A DNA stretch of 64,000 bases, from positions 1 through 64,000 of the forward strand of contig JAJTGR010000068.1 of the NCBI GenBank assembly GCA_021299375.1, given 5' to 3'. The position numbers and the translations under genes are program-made. The first letter of the stretch is position 1; every line of letters starts with the position of its first letter. The stretch is from Gemmatimonadota bacterium. GTDB taxonomy: Bacteria; Gemmatimonadota; Gemmatimonadetes; Gemmatimonadales; Gemmatimonadaceae. Of this stretch, positions 30,533 to 38,316 are shown in pieces. The notes beneath the pieces were generated by a model. That model ran no database searches. It was not told where the DNA came from and worked only from the letters and a program-made list of their open reading frames with translations.

Positions 30533-32017
30533 ATGAAGGCATTCACGTGGGCGCGCGCCGGCGCGTTGGCAACCCTGCTGGGAGGGGACGCCTCGTCGCT
30601 CGCGGCTCAGGGGGCCTGCGAGATCAACGATCGCAGCCCGTTCCAGTTGGCGAGCGCCAAGCAGTACGTCTCCATGGCGGCGAATTCCCGCAAGGATGAC
30701 GAAATCCCCCGGCATCTCGCCAACTCCATCCGGGTGCTCACCGAGAGCCCGGAGAAGATCAAGAACGAGGCGGGCCGCCAGTACCTGCTGCTGCGCACGT
30801 ATCGACAGTACCTCGAGCGGAACGAAGGCACCTACGTGATGAACCGCGGCACCATGGGGTTCACCACAAACAAGGAGGGGAGCCACAACCTGCTGTTGGC
30901 CGTCGACTCGGCGGCCAGCGCGGTCGAGACGCTGATGCCGGAGTGCAAGGCGACCGTGCGTCCGTTCCGCCAGCGTTTTTTCGGGGACATCCTGAACAAG
31001 GCCATCGAGGCCATGAACGCCGACAAGGACGATTCGGCGTCGTACTACGCGAACATGTCGCTCCTCGTGGCCGGCGCCGATCCGCGTCCATGGAACCTGC
31101 TCTCATCGGTATACCAGAAGCAGAACAAGATGGACAGCGCGATGATGGCCATGGAGAAGGTCATCACTTTGTCCGGCAGCGACACCCTGTACGCACGGGT
31201 GAAGCAGCAAAGCCGCTACAACCTCGCCGTCATCAACCTGCAGCGCGCCGAGGCCGCGTCCGGGGCGGAGAAGGAAACGGAGATCACCAAGGCTCGTGGC
31301 CTCCTCGAGGCCTACCTCAAGGACACCCCGGGTGACGCGAACGCCTCCCAGGCGCTCGGCCGGGCGCTCCGCCTGTCCGGTGACACCACGGCCGTGGCCA
31401 ACATGTTCGCGGACATGGTGAAGGCGCCGGAGACGTTCACGGCCGACCAGCTGTTCGAGGCCGGGTCGAACGCCGCCGCCGGCGGCCGGTCGGGGGATGC
31501 CCTTGCCCTGTTCGAGGCGGGCTTCAAGAAGAACCCGAACCACCGGTTCGCGCTCTACAACTACGCGACGACCCTGTTCGACCTGAAGGACGCCACGCGG
31601 ATGGGGCCAGCCGTGCAGGCGCTCATGGCGGTCGACCCGAATTTCGAGCGTGGCTGGCGCCTCGTGGCTGGCTATTGGCAGCTCAAGGCTCGCGGGGAAA
31701 CCGATGCCGCGAAGAAGCGAACGTATAACGACTCGACCCTGTTCTATCTCGAGAAGCAGTCCAAGACCAATCCCAAGATCGACGTCACGTTGGCGGCCAG
31801 GTCGGGCACCAGCTATCAGGTGCAGGGCTCGGTGGTGAATGACGGCCAGGCGGCTGGCTCATGGACCATGAAGCTTGAACTGCTCGATGAGACCGGCGCT
31901 GTGGTCGCGAGCAAGGACGTGGCAATCGGCCCGGTGGAGCCCGGCTCCGGCACGACCTTCTCGGTGAAGATCGAGGCGCCCAAGGCCGTGGCCTTCCGCT
32001 ACGCGCCGATCAAGTAG
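30533..32017 (+). CDS. Exported tetratricopeptide-repeat protein
   Basis: 494 residues. A short signal-peptide-like start (about 1-25, ending SLAAQG) precedes helical TPR-like repeats. Clear units are near 180-220 (DPRPWNLLSSVYQKQNKMDS), 260-300 and 315-360 (GDALALFEAGFKKNPNHRF). The last about 85 residues look like a small beta-sandwich (SYQVQGSVVNDGQAAGSW), similar to FxLYD-type domains. A periplasmic scaffold role is possible, but no specific function can be named. GAGAGG precedes the ATG. It follows a possible promoter and is separated from the next gene by a 173-bp structured leader. Confidence 0.75.
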   Translation: MKAFTWARAGALATLLGGDASSLAAQGACEINDRSPFQLASAKQYVSMAANSRKDDEIPRHLANSIRVLTESPEKIKNEAGRQYLLLRTYRQYLERNEGTYVMNRGTMGFTTNKEGSHNLLLAVDSAASAVETLMPECKATVRPFRQRFFGDILNKAIEAMNADKDDSASYYANMSLLVAGADPRPWNLLSSVYQKQNKMDSAMMAMEKVITLSGSDTLYARVKQQSRYNLAVINLQRAEAASGAEKETEITKARGLLEAYLKDTPGDANASQALGRALRLSGDTTAVANMFADMVKAPETFTADQLFEAGSNAAAGGRSGDALALFEAGFKKNPNHRFALYNYATTLFDLKDATRMGPAVQALMAVDPNFERGWRLVAGYWQLKARGETDAAKKRTYNDSTLFYLEKQSKTNPKIDVTLAARSGTSYQVQGSVVNDGQAAGSWTMKLELLDETGAVVASKDVAIGPVEPGSGTTFSVKIEAPKAVAFRYAPIK

Positions 32018-32052
32018 AGGGCGTAGGTAGCGAACAACGGCGTTTGCGATCG

Positions 32053-32081
32053 CCGAAGTCCATGTTATTGATTGACTTCGG
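32053..32081 (+). repeat. Inverted repeat overlapping a -35 element
   Basis: Perfect 8-bp arms CCGAAGTC (32053-32060) and GACTTCGG (32074-32081) separated by 13 bases. The right arm covers the -35 hexamer of the promoter at 32072-32100, and a further CGCCGAAG follows at 32083. The geometry suits a dimeric repressor operator. Which protein would bind is unknown. Confidence 0.45.
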
Positions 32082-32100
32082 GCGCCGAAGTTCGTACGTT
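32072..32100 (+). promoter_or_regulatory. Sigma-70-type promoter before the DUF512-der operon
   Basis: TTGACT (32072-32077), a 17-bp spacer, then TACGTT (32095-32100). This is the best-matching -35/spacing pair I found on this strand. Transcription would begin near 32107, in front of two hairpins. Confidence 0.55.
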
Positions 32101-32106
32101 GTCTCA

Positions 32107-32180
32107 GGTGGGCGACAGCGCAACGGCTGTCGCCTGCGTGGATCCCGGGGGAGAGCCGCGAGGCTCGGTCCCCCGTTTTC
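32107..32180 (+). ncRNA. Structured 5' leader or small RNA with intrinsic terminator
   Basis: The predicted transcript has two hairpins. The first is a 9-bp stem (32111-32119 with 32126-32134). The second is a terminator (32146-32175) followed by TTTT. The RNA would be about 75 nt if it stops there. The next ATG is only 11 bp after the T-tract and no promoter fits between, so the downstream operon needs readthrough of this terminator or a leaderless start. Attenuation or a small RNA are both possible. I recognise no known riboswitch family. Confidence 0.45.
32146..32179 (+). terminator. Intrinsic terminator or attenuator before the DUF512 gene
   Basis: A 7-bp outer stem (32146-32152 with 32169-32175) and a 5-bp inner stem GAGCC/GGCTC capped by a GCGA tetraloop (GNRA type), with two unpaired G on the 3' side, then TTTT at 32176-32179. 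Confidence 0.7.
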
Positions 32181-32190
32181 GTCTGAGGTC

Positions 32191-33486
32191 ATGGTTCGCG
32201 TCACGCGTGTGGAGCCGGGGAGCATCGCCGACGAACTCGGTATCCTGCCCGGCACCGAGCTACTCGCCGTCAACGAACGGCCGTTGGAGGACTTCCTCGA
32301 CTGGGAGTTTCTGACGGCCGAGGACGCGTTCGTGGTGTCGGCGCGCCTGCCGGACGGCACGGCGGTGGAGTTCGACATCGAACGCGTCGATGCCGAGCCC
32401 ATGGGCGTCGAGCTTGCGCCGCCGACTGTGCGACGGTGCGCCAATCGCTGCGAGTTCTGCTTCATCGAGGGGCTGCCCAAGGGGCTGCGCAAGGGCCTCT
32501 ACATCCGCGACGACGACTATCGCCTGTCGTTCGCCTACGGCAACTTCGCCACGCTGTCGAACGTGAAGGAACGTGATATCGCTCGGATGCTCGAGTACCG
32601 GTTGTCGCCGCTCTACGTGTCGGTGCACGCCACCCCGTGGGAAGCCCGCAAGGTGCTGCTGAACAATCCCCGGGTGCCCAACATCATCGAGCAGCTCACG
32701 CGGCTCGCCGAGGGCGGCATTCAGTTCCATTGCCAGATGGTGATCGTGCCTGGCCTCAACGATGGGGACGTGCTCGAGCAGTCGCTCACCGACCTCTGGG
32801 ACCTCGGCGACGCTGTCCTGTCGGTGGCCCTGGTGCCGGTGGGGGTGACCCAGTTCTCGCATTTGTACACCGGCAAGCCCATGGATGCCGCCAACGCGGG
32901 CGCCCTGCTGAACGTGGTGCACCAGTGGGAGGCGAGGGCGATCGACGAGCGCGACGACCGCTGGGTGTTCGGCTCTGATGAGCTATATCTGCTGGCTGGG
33001 CAGGAGCTCCCCGATGTGGAGCACTACGGCGAGTTCTCGCAGATCGAGAACGGTGTCGGCGCCGTCACCGCGCTGCGCGCGCGGGTACGTGACGGCCTTG
33101 CCCAGCTGCCGCGCCTCGACGGCCGGCGCATCGGTGTGGTGACCGGCACCTCGATGGCGCCGCTCATGCCGGACCTGCTCGGTCAGTTGCGGGCGGCCAC
33201 CGGCGCGGAGTTCGTGCTTCTTCCCACCGAGAATTCCCTGTTCGGTCCGACCACGACCACGGCTGGCCTGCTGGTCGGTGCCGACATCCGCCGGGCGCTG
33301 GCCGATCGCCACGATCTCGATCTGGCGCTCATCCCGGCCGAGTGCATCAACGACGACGGACTCTTCCTCGACGAAGAGTCCTTCGTTTCGGTTCGGGAAT
33401 CCCTGCCGATGCCCGTCTATCCATCGTACGACTTCATCGATGCGCTCGTCCCCGAAGGGGATGCGGCGGTTCGATCCGCCGCCTGA
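32191..33486 (+). CDS. DUF512 radical SAM protein with PDZ domain
   Basis: 431 residues from ATG 32191 after TGAGG. A PDZ-like domain (about 1-60, VTRVEPGSIADELGILPGTE) comes before the cysteine cluster CANRCEFC (about 82-89, CX3CX2C). That cluster would bind the 4Fe-4S cluster of a radical SAM domain. The C-terminal half is DUF512 (from about residue 290; RRIGVVTGTSMAPLMPDLL). The enzyme's substrate is unknown in all bacteria I know of. It stands directly before der, plsY and gpsA, an order I also recall from clostridia. That hints at a role tied to ribosome assembly or membrane growth, which is inference only. Confidence 0.88.
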   Translation: MVRVTRVEPGSIADELGILPGTELLAVNERPLEDFLDWEFLTAEDAFVVSARLPDGTAVEFDIERVDAEPMGVELAPPTVRRCANRCEFCFIEGLPKGLRKGLYIRDDDYRLSFAYGNFATLSNVKERDIARMLEYRLSPLYVSVHATPWEARKVLLNNPRVPNIIEQLTRLAEGGIQFHCQMVIVPGLNDGDVLEQSLTDLWDLGDAVLSVALVPVGVTQFSHLYTGKPMDAANAGALLNVVHQWEARAIDERDDRWVFGSDELYLLAGQELPDVEHYGEFSQIENGVGAVTALRARVRDGLAQLPRLDGRRIGVVTGTSMAPLMPDLLGQLRAATGAEFVLLPTENSLFGPTTTTAGLLVGADIRRALADRHDLDLALIPAECINDDGLFLDEESFVSVRESLPMPVYPSYDFIDALVPEGDAAVRSAA

Positions 33487-33494
33487 CCGAGCCC

Positions 33495-34808
33495 ATGAGC
33501 CTTCCTGTCGTCGCCCTTGTCGGACGCCCCAATGTGGGCAAGTCGCATCTGTTCAACCGTGTGATTGGTGAAGCCACCGCCATCGTCAGTGAAGAGGCGG
33601 GGACAACGCGGGACCGGCACTTCGGCGAGGCCGAGTGGGCTGGGCACCGCTTCTGGCTGGTGGACACGGGGGGCCTGGTGGAAGACTCCGACCTGCCCAT
33701 GGACGCGGCGATCCGCCGGCAGGTCATGCAGGCCATCGACGAAGCCGACCTGCTGCTGTTTGTGGCCGACGCCAAGGTCGGCGTGCACCCCAGCGATGCA
33801 CGCATCGTGGACCTGTTGCGCAATGCCGGGAAACCATGGCTCATGGTGGCCAACAAGGTCGACAACCCGGACAGTACCGACTTTTACGAGTTCTACCGGC
33901 TGGGCGTGACGGACGTCTATCCGGTGTCCGCCTCCAACGGCAAAGGCTCGGGCGACCTGCTCGACGCGGTGGTGGCAGCCATTCCAGAGGTCGAAGCGGA
34001 GGAATCGCCGGCCGTTCGCATTGCCGTCATTGGGCGCCCGAATGTGGGCAAGTCGAGCTTCGTGAACCGGCTTCTCGGTGAGGACCGGCTGGTGGTGAAC
34101 GACGAGTCCGGCACGACGCGCGATGCCATCGATGCCCCGATGCGGTACCACGATCAGGACCTCGTCTTCGTGGATACGGCCGGCCTGCGGCGGCAGTCCA
34201 GGATCGACGATGGCATCGAGTTCTATTCGGCGCTGCGTACCCGACGCGCCATCGATTCCGCCGATGTATGCATTCTGGTCATCGATGCCACCGAGGGGCT
34301 GCAGAACCAGGACCTGAAGATCGCCACCATGGCGTGGGACGCCGGTCGCGGCCTCATTCTGGTGATCAACAAGTGGGACCTCTACGAGGACAAGACCGAC
34401 AAGAGTTCGGCGAGGTTCAGGAAGGACGCGATCGAGAAGGCTCCGTACCTCGAGTACGTGCCCTTCCTGTTCACCTCGGCGCTCACGGGGCAGCGGGTCA
34501 CCAAGGTGCTCGACCTCGTCCTGTCGGTGCAGGAGCAACGCGAACGTCGCATCTCCACGTCGCAGGTGAATGATGCGCTGGAGGAGATTGTCGGCCGACT
34601 CCAGCCGCCGCAGGCCGCCGGCCGGGAAGTGAAGCTCAATTACGCGACGCAGGTTGAGGTGGAGCCGCCAACCTTCGCCTTCTTCGGCAACCATCCCGAA
34701 CTGATTCCCGAGCACTACATCCGCTTTGTGCACAATCAGCTACGTGACAAATTCGGGTTCCAGGGCTCGCCGGTTCGCGTGATCATGCGGAGCAAGCGCG
34801 AGTCGTGA
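33495..34808 (+). CDS. der: Ribosome-assembly GTPase Der (EngA)
   Basis: 437 residues. Der has two tandem GTPase domains and a C-terminal KH-like domain and is needed for 50S subunit assembly. The first P-loop is GRPNVGKS (about residues 10-17) with DTGG; the second is GRPNVGKS near residue 182 with DTAG. NKVD and NKWD are the base-specificity motifs. The C-terminus (FFGNHPELIPEHYIRFVHNQ) is diagnostic. ATG 33495 lies 8 bp after the DUF512 stop. The longer upstream frame overlaps that gene and is rejected. Confidence 0.97.
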   Translation: MSLPVVALVGRPNVGKSHLFNRVIGEATAIVSEEAGTTRDRHFGEAEWAGHRFWLVDTGGLVEDSDLPMDAAIRRQVMQAIDEADLLLFVADAKVGVHPSDARIVDLLRNAGKPWLMVANKVDNPDSTDFYEFYRLGVTDVYPVSASNGKGSGDLLDAVVAAIPEVEAEESPAVRIAVIGRPNVGKSSFVNRLLGEDRLVVNDESGTTRDAIDAPMRYHDQDLVFVDTAGLRRQSRIDDGIEFYSALRTRRAIDSADVCILVIDATEGLQNQDLKIATMAWDAGRGLILVINKWDLYEDKTDKSSARFRKDAIEKAPYLEYVPFLFTSALTGQRVTKVLDLVLSVQEQRERRISTSQVNDALEEIVGRLQPPQAAGREVKLNYATQVEVEPPTFAFFGNHPELIPEHYIRFVHNQLRDKFGFQGSPVRVIMRSKRES

Positions 34809-35440
34809 GCCGGGCGCTGCTGCTGCTCAGTGCCGTGATGCTGGCCTACCTCGCGGGGTCCTTCCCCACCGCGTATCTCGTGGGCCGGGCAAACGGCATC
34901 GATCTGCGCACGGTGGGCTCCGGCAACCTCGGCGCCACCAATGTCCAGCGCACCCTCGGTTGGTCGTGGGGGCTGCTGGTCTACCTGGTGGATTTCCTGA
35001 AGGGCTTCGTTCCCACCTTCTTCCTCCCGGCGCTGGTGACGGTGGAGCGCGGCTGGCCCTGGGGGGTGGCGATGGGGGTGGCGGCCATCGCCGGGCATGT
35101 GAAGCCCGTGTTTCTGATGGGGAAGGGGGGCGGCAAGGGAGTGGCGACGGCCAGCGGGGTTTTTCTCGCGCTCGCCGTGTGGCCGACGGTCGCCGCGATC
35201 GGCGCGTTTCTGGTGGTGGTGGTGGCCACGCGGTTCGTTTCGCTGGGGTCGATGGTGGCCGCGGTCGTCCTGGCCGCGGTGCTGCTGGTGCAGGAGGGCG
35301 CGTTCACCCCACTGGCGTGGGTGGGGTGTGCAATCGCGATGTTTGTGATCTGGGCGCACCGTGAGAACGTCAGACGACTCCGTCGAGGCGAAGAACGTCC
35401 CATCGGCGGACGCCAGGTAACCGGAGAGGCCGCGCCATGA
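34805..35440 (+). CDS. plsY: Glycerol-3-phosphate acyltransferase PlsY
   Basis: 211 residues with about five membrane segments. PlsY moves an acyl group from acyl-phosphate to glycerol-3-phosphate, the first phospholipid step. Motifs seen are LAGSFPTAYLVGR, GSGNLGATNVQRTLG and GKGGGKGVATASGV. GTG start overlaps the der stop by 4 bp; the stop overlaps gpsA by 4 bp. PlsY next to GpsA places substrate and user together. Confidence 0.95.
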   Translation: MSRALLLLSAVMLAYLAGSFPTAYLVGRANGIDLRTVGSGNLGATNVQRTLGWSWGLLVYLVDFLKGFVPTFFLPALVTVERGWPWGVAMGVAAIAGHVKPVFLMGKGGGKGVATASGVFLALAVWPTVAAIGAFLVVVVATRFVSLGSMVAAVVLAAVLLVQEGAFTPLAWVGCAIAMFVIWAHRENVRRLRRGEERPIGGRQVTGEAAP

Positions 35441-36462
35441 CCGCATTGGACGACGACGCATCGGTGTCCCTTCGCTGTGCGGTGATCGGCGGTGGCGCGT
35501 GGGGCACCGCAATCGCCGACCGACTGTCGCGAAATGGCCACGCGGTTACCCTGTGGGCGCGCGAATCGGACGTGGTGGAGGCCGTGAACACGCGACACGA
35601 GAATCCGCGCTTCCTGGCGGGTATCCCGTTGTCAGACCGCCTCGTGGCGACGGCCAACATGGAGGCGGCGCTCCGCGGCGCTGGCCTCGTGGTGTACGCG
35701 GCGCCGTCGCATGTATTGCGCCCGGTGGTGGCCACCGGGGCGGCGGCGGTTCCTCCTGGTGCGGTCCTGAGCGTCGCCACCAAGGGCATCGAGCGCGAGA
35801 CGCTCGCCCTCATGACGGACGTCGTGGAACAGGAGGCGCCGCACTACCCGGTGGTGGCGGTGAGCGGCCCGAGCTTCGCCGCCGAAGTGGCGACGGGGCA
35901 GCCCACGGCCGTCGTGGCCGCCTGTGCGTCGCGCGAGGCGGCGATGCTGGTGCAGAGTGCGATGAGCGCCCCGGCCTTCCGGGTGTACACCAGCGACGAT
36001 GTGGTGGGTGTGGAACTTGGCGGAGCGTTGAAAAACGTGATGGCCGTGGCGACGGGCATCCTCGACGGCCTGGGACTGGGCTTCAACCCTCGGGCAGCCC
36101 TGATGACCCGAGGCTTGGCCGAGATGACGAGGTTGGGGGTTGCGCTCGGCGCGAAGCCCGAGACCTTTGCCGGGCTCGCAGGTCTCGGAGACCTCGTGTT
36201 GACGTGTACGGGCGCGCTCTCTCGGAACCGGGCGGTCGGCGTGGCCATCGGCCATGGGCAGACGCTCGAGGCGGCACTCGCTGGCAAGGACAGCGTGGCC
36301 GAGGGTATCCTGAACACGCAATCCGCAAAGGCGCTTGCGGACAAGGTTGGGGTGGAAATGCCCATCGTCGACGCGATGTATCGCATTCTGTTTTCCGGCT
36401 GGGCCCCGAGAGACGCCGTGGCGGAACTCATGGCGCGCGAACTGCGCCCGGAGCGCGACTGA
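35437..36462 (+). CDS. gpsA: Glycerol-3-phosphate dehydrogenase [NAD(P)+]
   Basis: 341 residues. It reduces dihydroxyacetone phosphate to the glycerol-3-phosphate used by PlsY. The Rossmann motif is IGGGAWGTAIAD (about 14-25). SGPSFAAEVATGQPTAV, VGVELGGALKNVMAVATGIL (active-site Lys) and RGLAEMTRLG are family motifs. ATG overlaps plsY (ATGA). Confidence 0.96.
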   Translation: MTALDDDASVSLRCAVIGGGAWGTAIADRLSRNGHAVTLWARESDVVEAVNTRHENPRFLAGIPLSDRLVATANMEAALRGAGLVVYAAPSHVLRPVVATGAAAVPPGAVLSVATKGIERETLALMTDVVEQEAPHYPVVAVSGPSFAAEVATGQPTAVVAACASREAAMLVQSAMSAPAFRVYTSDDVVGVELGGALKNVMAVATGILDGLGLGFNPRAALMTRGLAEMTRLGVALGAKPETFAGLAGLGDLVLTCTGALSRNRAVGVAIGHGQTLEAALAGKDSVAEGILNTQSAKALADKVGVEMPIVDAMYRILFSGWAPRDAVAELMARELRPERD

Positions 36463-36464
36463 TC

Positions 36465-36839
36465 GTGGCTGCCTCGCGCGGAGAGCCGATTCAGGAGTTC
36501 TACTCCATCGGCGAGGTGTGCAGCCTCACCGAGCTCAAGCCGCATGTCCTCCGCTACTGGGAAAGTCAGTTCAAGCTGCTCAATCCGGCGAAGAATCGGA
36601 GCGGCAATCGGGTGTACTCGCGACGCGAGGTGGAACTCATCCTCCTGGTGAAGCATCTGTTGTATACCGAGAAGTACACCATCGACGGCGCCCGGCAGAA
36701 GCTGGATGAACATCGGAAAGGCGGAACCGTTCGTCCGGCGGCGCGTGCCGCCCTCGAGGTACAGGCGATCGAACGCCTCGAACGTGAGCTGGCGGAACTC
36801 CATGCTCTCCTTGAAGATAGCTCGCTGCCTTCACGCTGA
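36465..36839 (+). CDS. MerR-family transcriptional regulator
   Basis: 124 residues from GTG 36465, two bases after gpsA. The winged-helix MerR domain (about 11-80) begins EFYSIGEVCSLTELKPHVLRYWE and continues GNRVYSRREVELILLVKHL. The C-terminal helix (about 90-118) is a dimerisation coiled coil. No ligand-binding domain is present, so it is a short MerR protein like those near ihfA in other groups. The target is unknown. The upstream-extended frame overlaps gpsA and is rejected. Confidence 0.88.
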   Translation: MAASRGEPIQEFYSIGEVCSLTELKPHVLRYWESQFKLLNPAKNRSGNRVYSRREVELILLVKHLLYTEKYTIDGARQKLDEHRKGGTVRPAARAALEVQAIERLERELAELHALLEDSSLPSR

Positions 36840-36856
36840 TTCCCATACTCCCTCGC

Positions 36857-37615
36857 ATGCGCATCCTCCTCAGTAACGACGACGGTATTCTCGCCAAGGG
36901 CCTTGGCATTCTCGAACAGGCCTGTGAACCGCTCGGCGATCTGTACGTCGTGGCTCCCGACCGGGAGCAGAGTGCGACCAGCCATTCGCTGACGCTCCAC
37001 CACCCGTTGCGTCCGGTGCGGCTGGGGGAGCGGCGGTGGCAGGTGGATGGCACCCCGACCGACTGCGTCATGCTCGCTTGTGAGGCGCTGCTCGACGCGC
37101 GGCCGGATTTCGTGATCAGCGGGATCAATCACGGTCCGAACATGGGCGAGGACGTGCTGTACAGCGGGACCGTGGCGGCGGCGATGGAAGGGCTGGCCCT
37201 CGGCATTCCAGCCATTGCCGTGTCGTTTGCGGGAAGCGTTCTCCGGGCCGACGCAATTCTCGACACGCAGGTCGGCCAGATCCGCGCCTTGTTGCACCAC
37301 CTCATGTCGTTGCCCGAGTTCCCGCCGCACACGCTGTTGAACGTGAACCTTCCGGCCATCCCGGGCGAGGAAATTCAGGGGACCAGGCTTACCCGCCTCG
37401 GACGGCGCGTGTTCAGCGACTCCATTACCAGGATGAAGGACCCCTGGGGGCGCGAGATCTTGTGGATCGGCGGGGGGACAGTCGAGTGGAGTGGCGCCGA
37501 CGATTCGGACTTCCGCTCGGTGCAGGATGGCTTCATTTCCGTGACCCCGCTGCATCTCGACCTCACGCACCGTGATGTGCTCAACGCGGCGACGGACTGG
37601 TGGCAGGCCCCATAG
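36857..37615 (+). CDS. surE: 5'/3'-nucleotidase SurE
   Basis: 252 residues, the normal size. SurE is a metal-dependent nucleotidase for nucleoside monophosphates, linked to stationary-phase survival. The N-terminus MRILLSNDDGILAKGL carries the metal-binding Asp-Asp, and the GTPTDCV and SGINHGPNMGEDVLYSGTV motifs complete the site. The 3' end overlaps pcm by 16 bp; surE-pcm pairing is classic. Confidence 0.96.
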   Translation: MRILLSNDDGILAKGLGILEQACEPLGDLYVVAPDREQSATSHSLTLHHPLRPVRLGERRWQVDGTPTDCVMLACEALLDARPDFVISGINHGPNMGEDVLYSGTVAAAMEGLALGIPAIAVSFAGSVLRADAILDTQVGQIRALLHHLMSLPEFPPHTLLNVNLPAIPGEEIQGTRLTRLGRRVFSDSITRMKDPWGREILWIGGGTVEWSGADDSDFRSVQDGFISVTPLHLDLTHRDVLNAATDWWQAP

Positions 37616-38256
37616 AACCGGAGTACCGCGGCGCCCGCCGGCGCCTGGTGGAGACGCTGCAGGACAAGGGGATCAAGGATCTCGGTGTCCTACGTGCGAT
37701 CGACATGGTCCCGCGTCACCTGTTCGTTCCCGCGACGGTGCGGCATCGGGCCTACGAGGACTCGGCGTTGCCAATCGGCAGCGGCCAGACCATTTCGCAG
37801 CCGTACGTGCATGCGAGGGCGATCGAGCAGCTCATGCTGACGGGCAAGGAGAAAGTGCTCGAAATCGGGACTGGGTCGGGGTACCAGACCGCCCTGCTGT
37901 CCCAGCTGGCGGCGCAGGTGTTCTCGGTGGAGCGCTATCGTGAGCTCCTCGACAAGGCACGCCCGATCCTCCAGCAGGCCGATGTACGCAACGTGTCGCT
38001 GTCTCTCGGCGACGGTACACTCGGGTGGCGCGAGTACGCGCCATATGATGCGATCATTGTCAGCGCCGGGGCGCCGCACGTACCGCCGGCTCTCGAGGAT
38101 CAGCTTGCTGAAGGGGGGCGGCTGTTGATCCCGATCGGGGACAAGGACGAACAAATGCTTGCGGTTTTCCACAAGCGCGGGGGGCGATTGGAGCGACGTG
38201 ACATTACCGCTGTCCGATTCGTCCCGTTGATAGGGGCGGGAGGCTGGCCGGGGTAA
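37600..38256 (+). CDS. pcm: Protein-L-isoaspartate O-methyltransferase
   Basis: 218 residues. It methylates isoaspartyl residues in damaged proteins, starting their repair. Motifs are VPRHLFVP, SGQTISQPYVHA, VLEIGTGSGYQTALLSQLA (SAM motif I) and YDAIIVSAGAPHVP. The GTG start at 37600 lies inside the surE end, so translation is coupled. The C-terminus ends soon after RFVPLIG, as expected. Confidence 0.96.
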   Translation: MAGPIEPEYRGARRRLVETLQDKGIKDLGVLRAIDMVPRHLFVPATVRHRAYEDSALPIGSGQTISQPYVHARAIEQLMLTGKEKVLEIGTGSGYQTALLSQLAAQVFSVERYRELLDKARPILQQADVRNVSLSLGDGTLGWREYAPYDAIIVSAGAPHVPPALEDQLAEGGRLLIPIGDKDEQMLAVFHKRGGRLERRDITAVRFVPLIGAGGWPG

Positions 38257-38316
38257 CTCGGCGGGCCGCCGGATTGATGCCCCGGTCGGTCGACCTTCAC
38301 CCTCGCTGCCTCCGGT

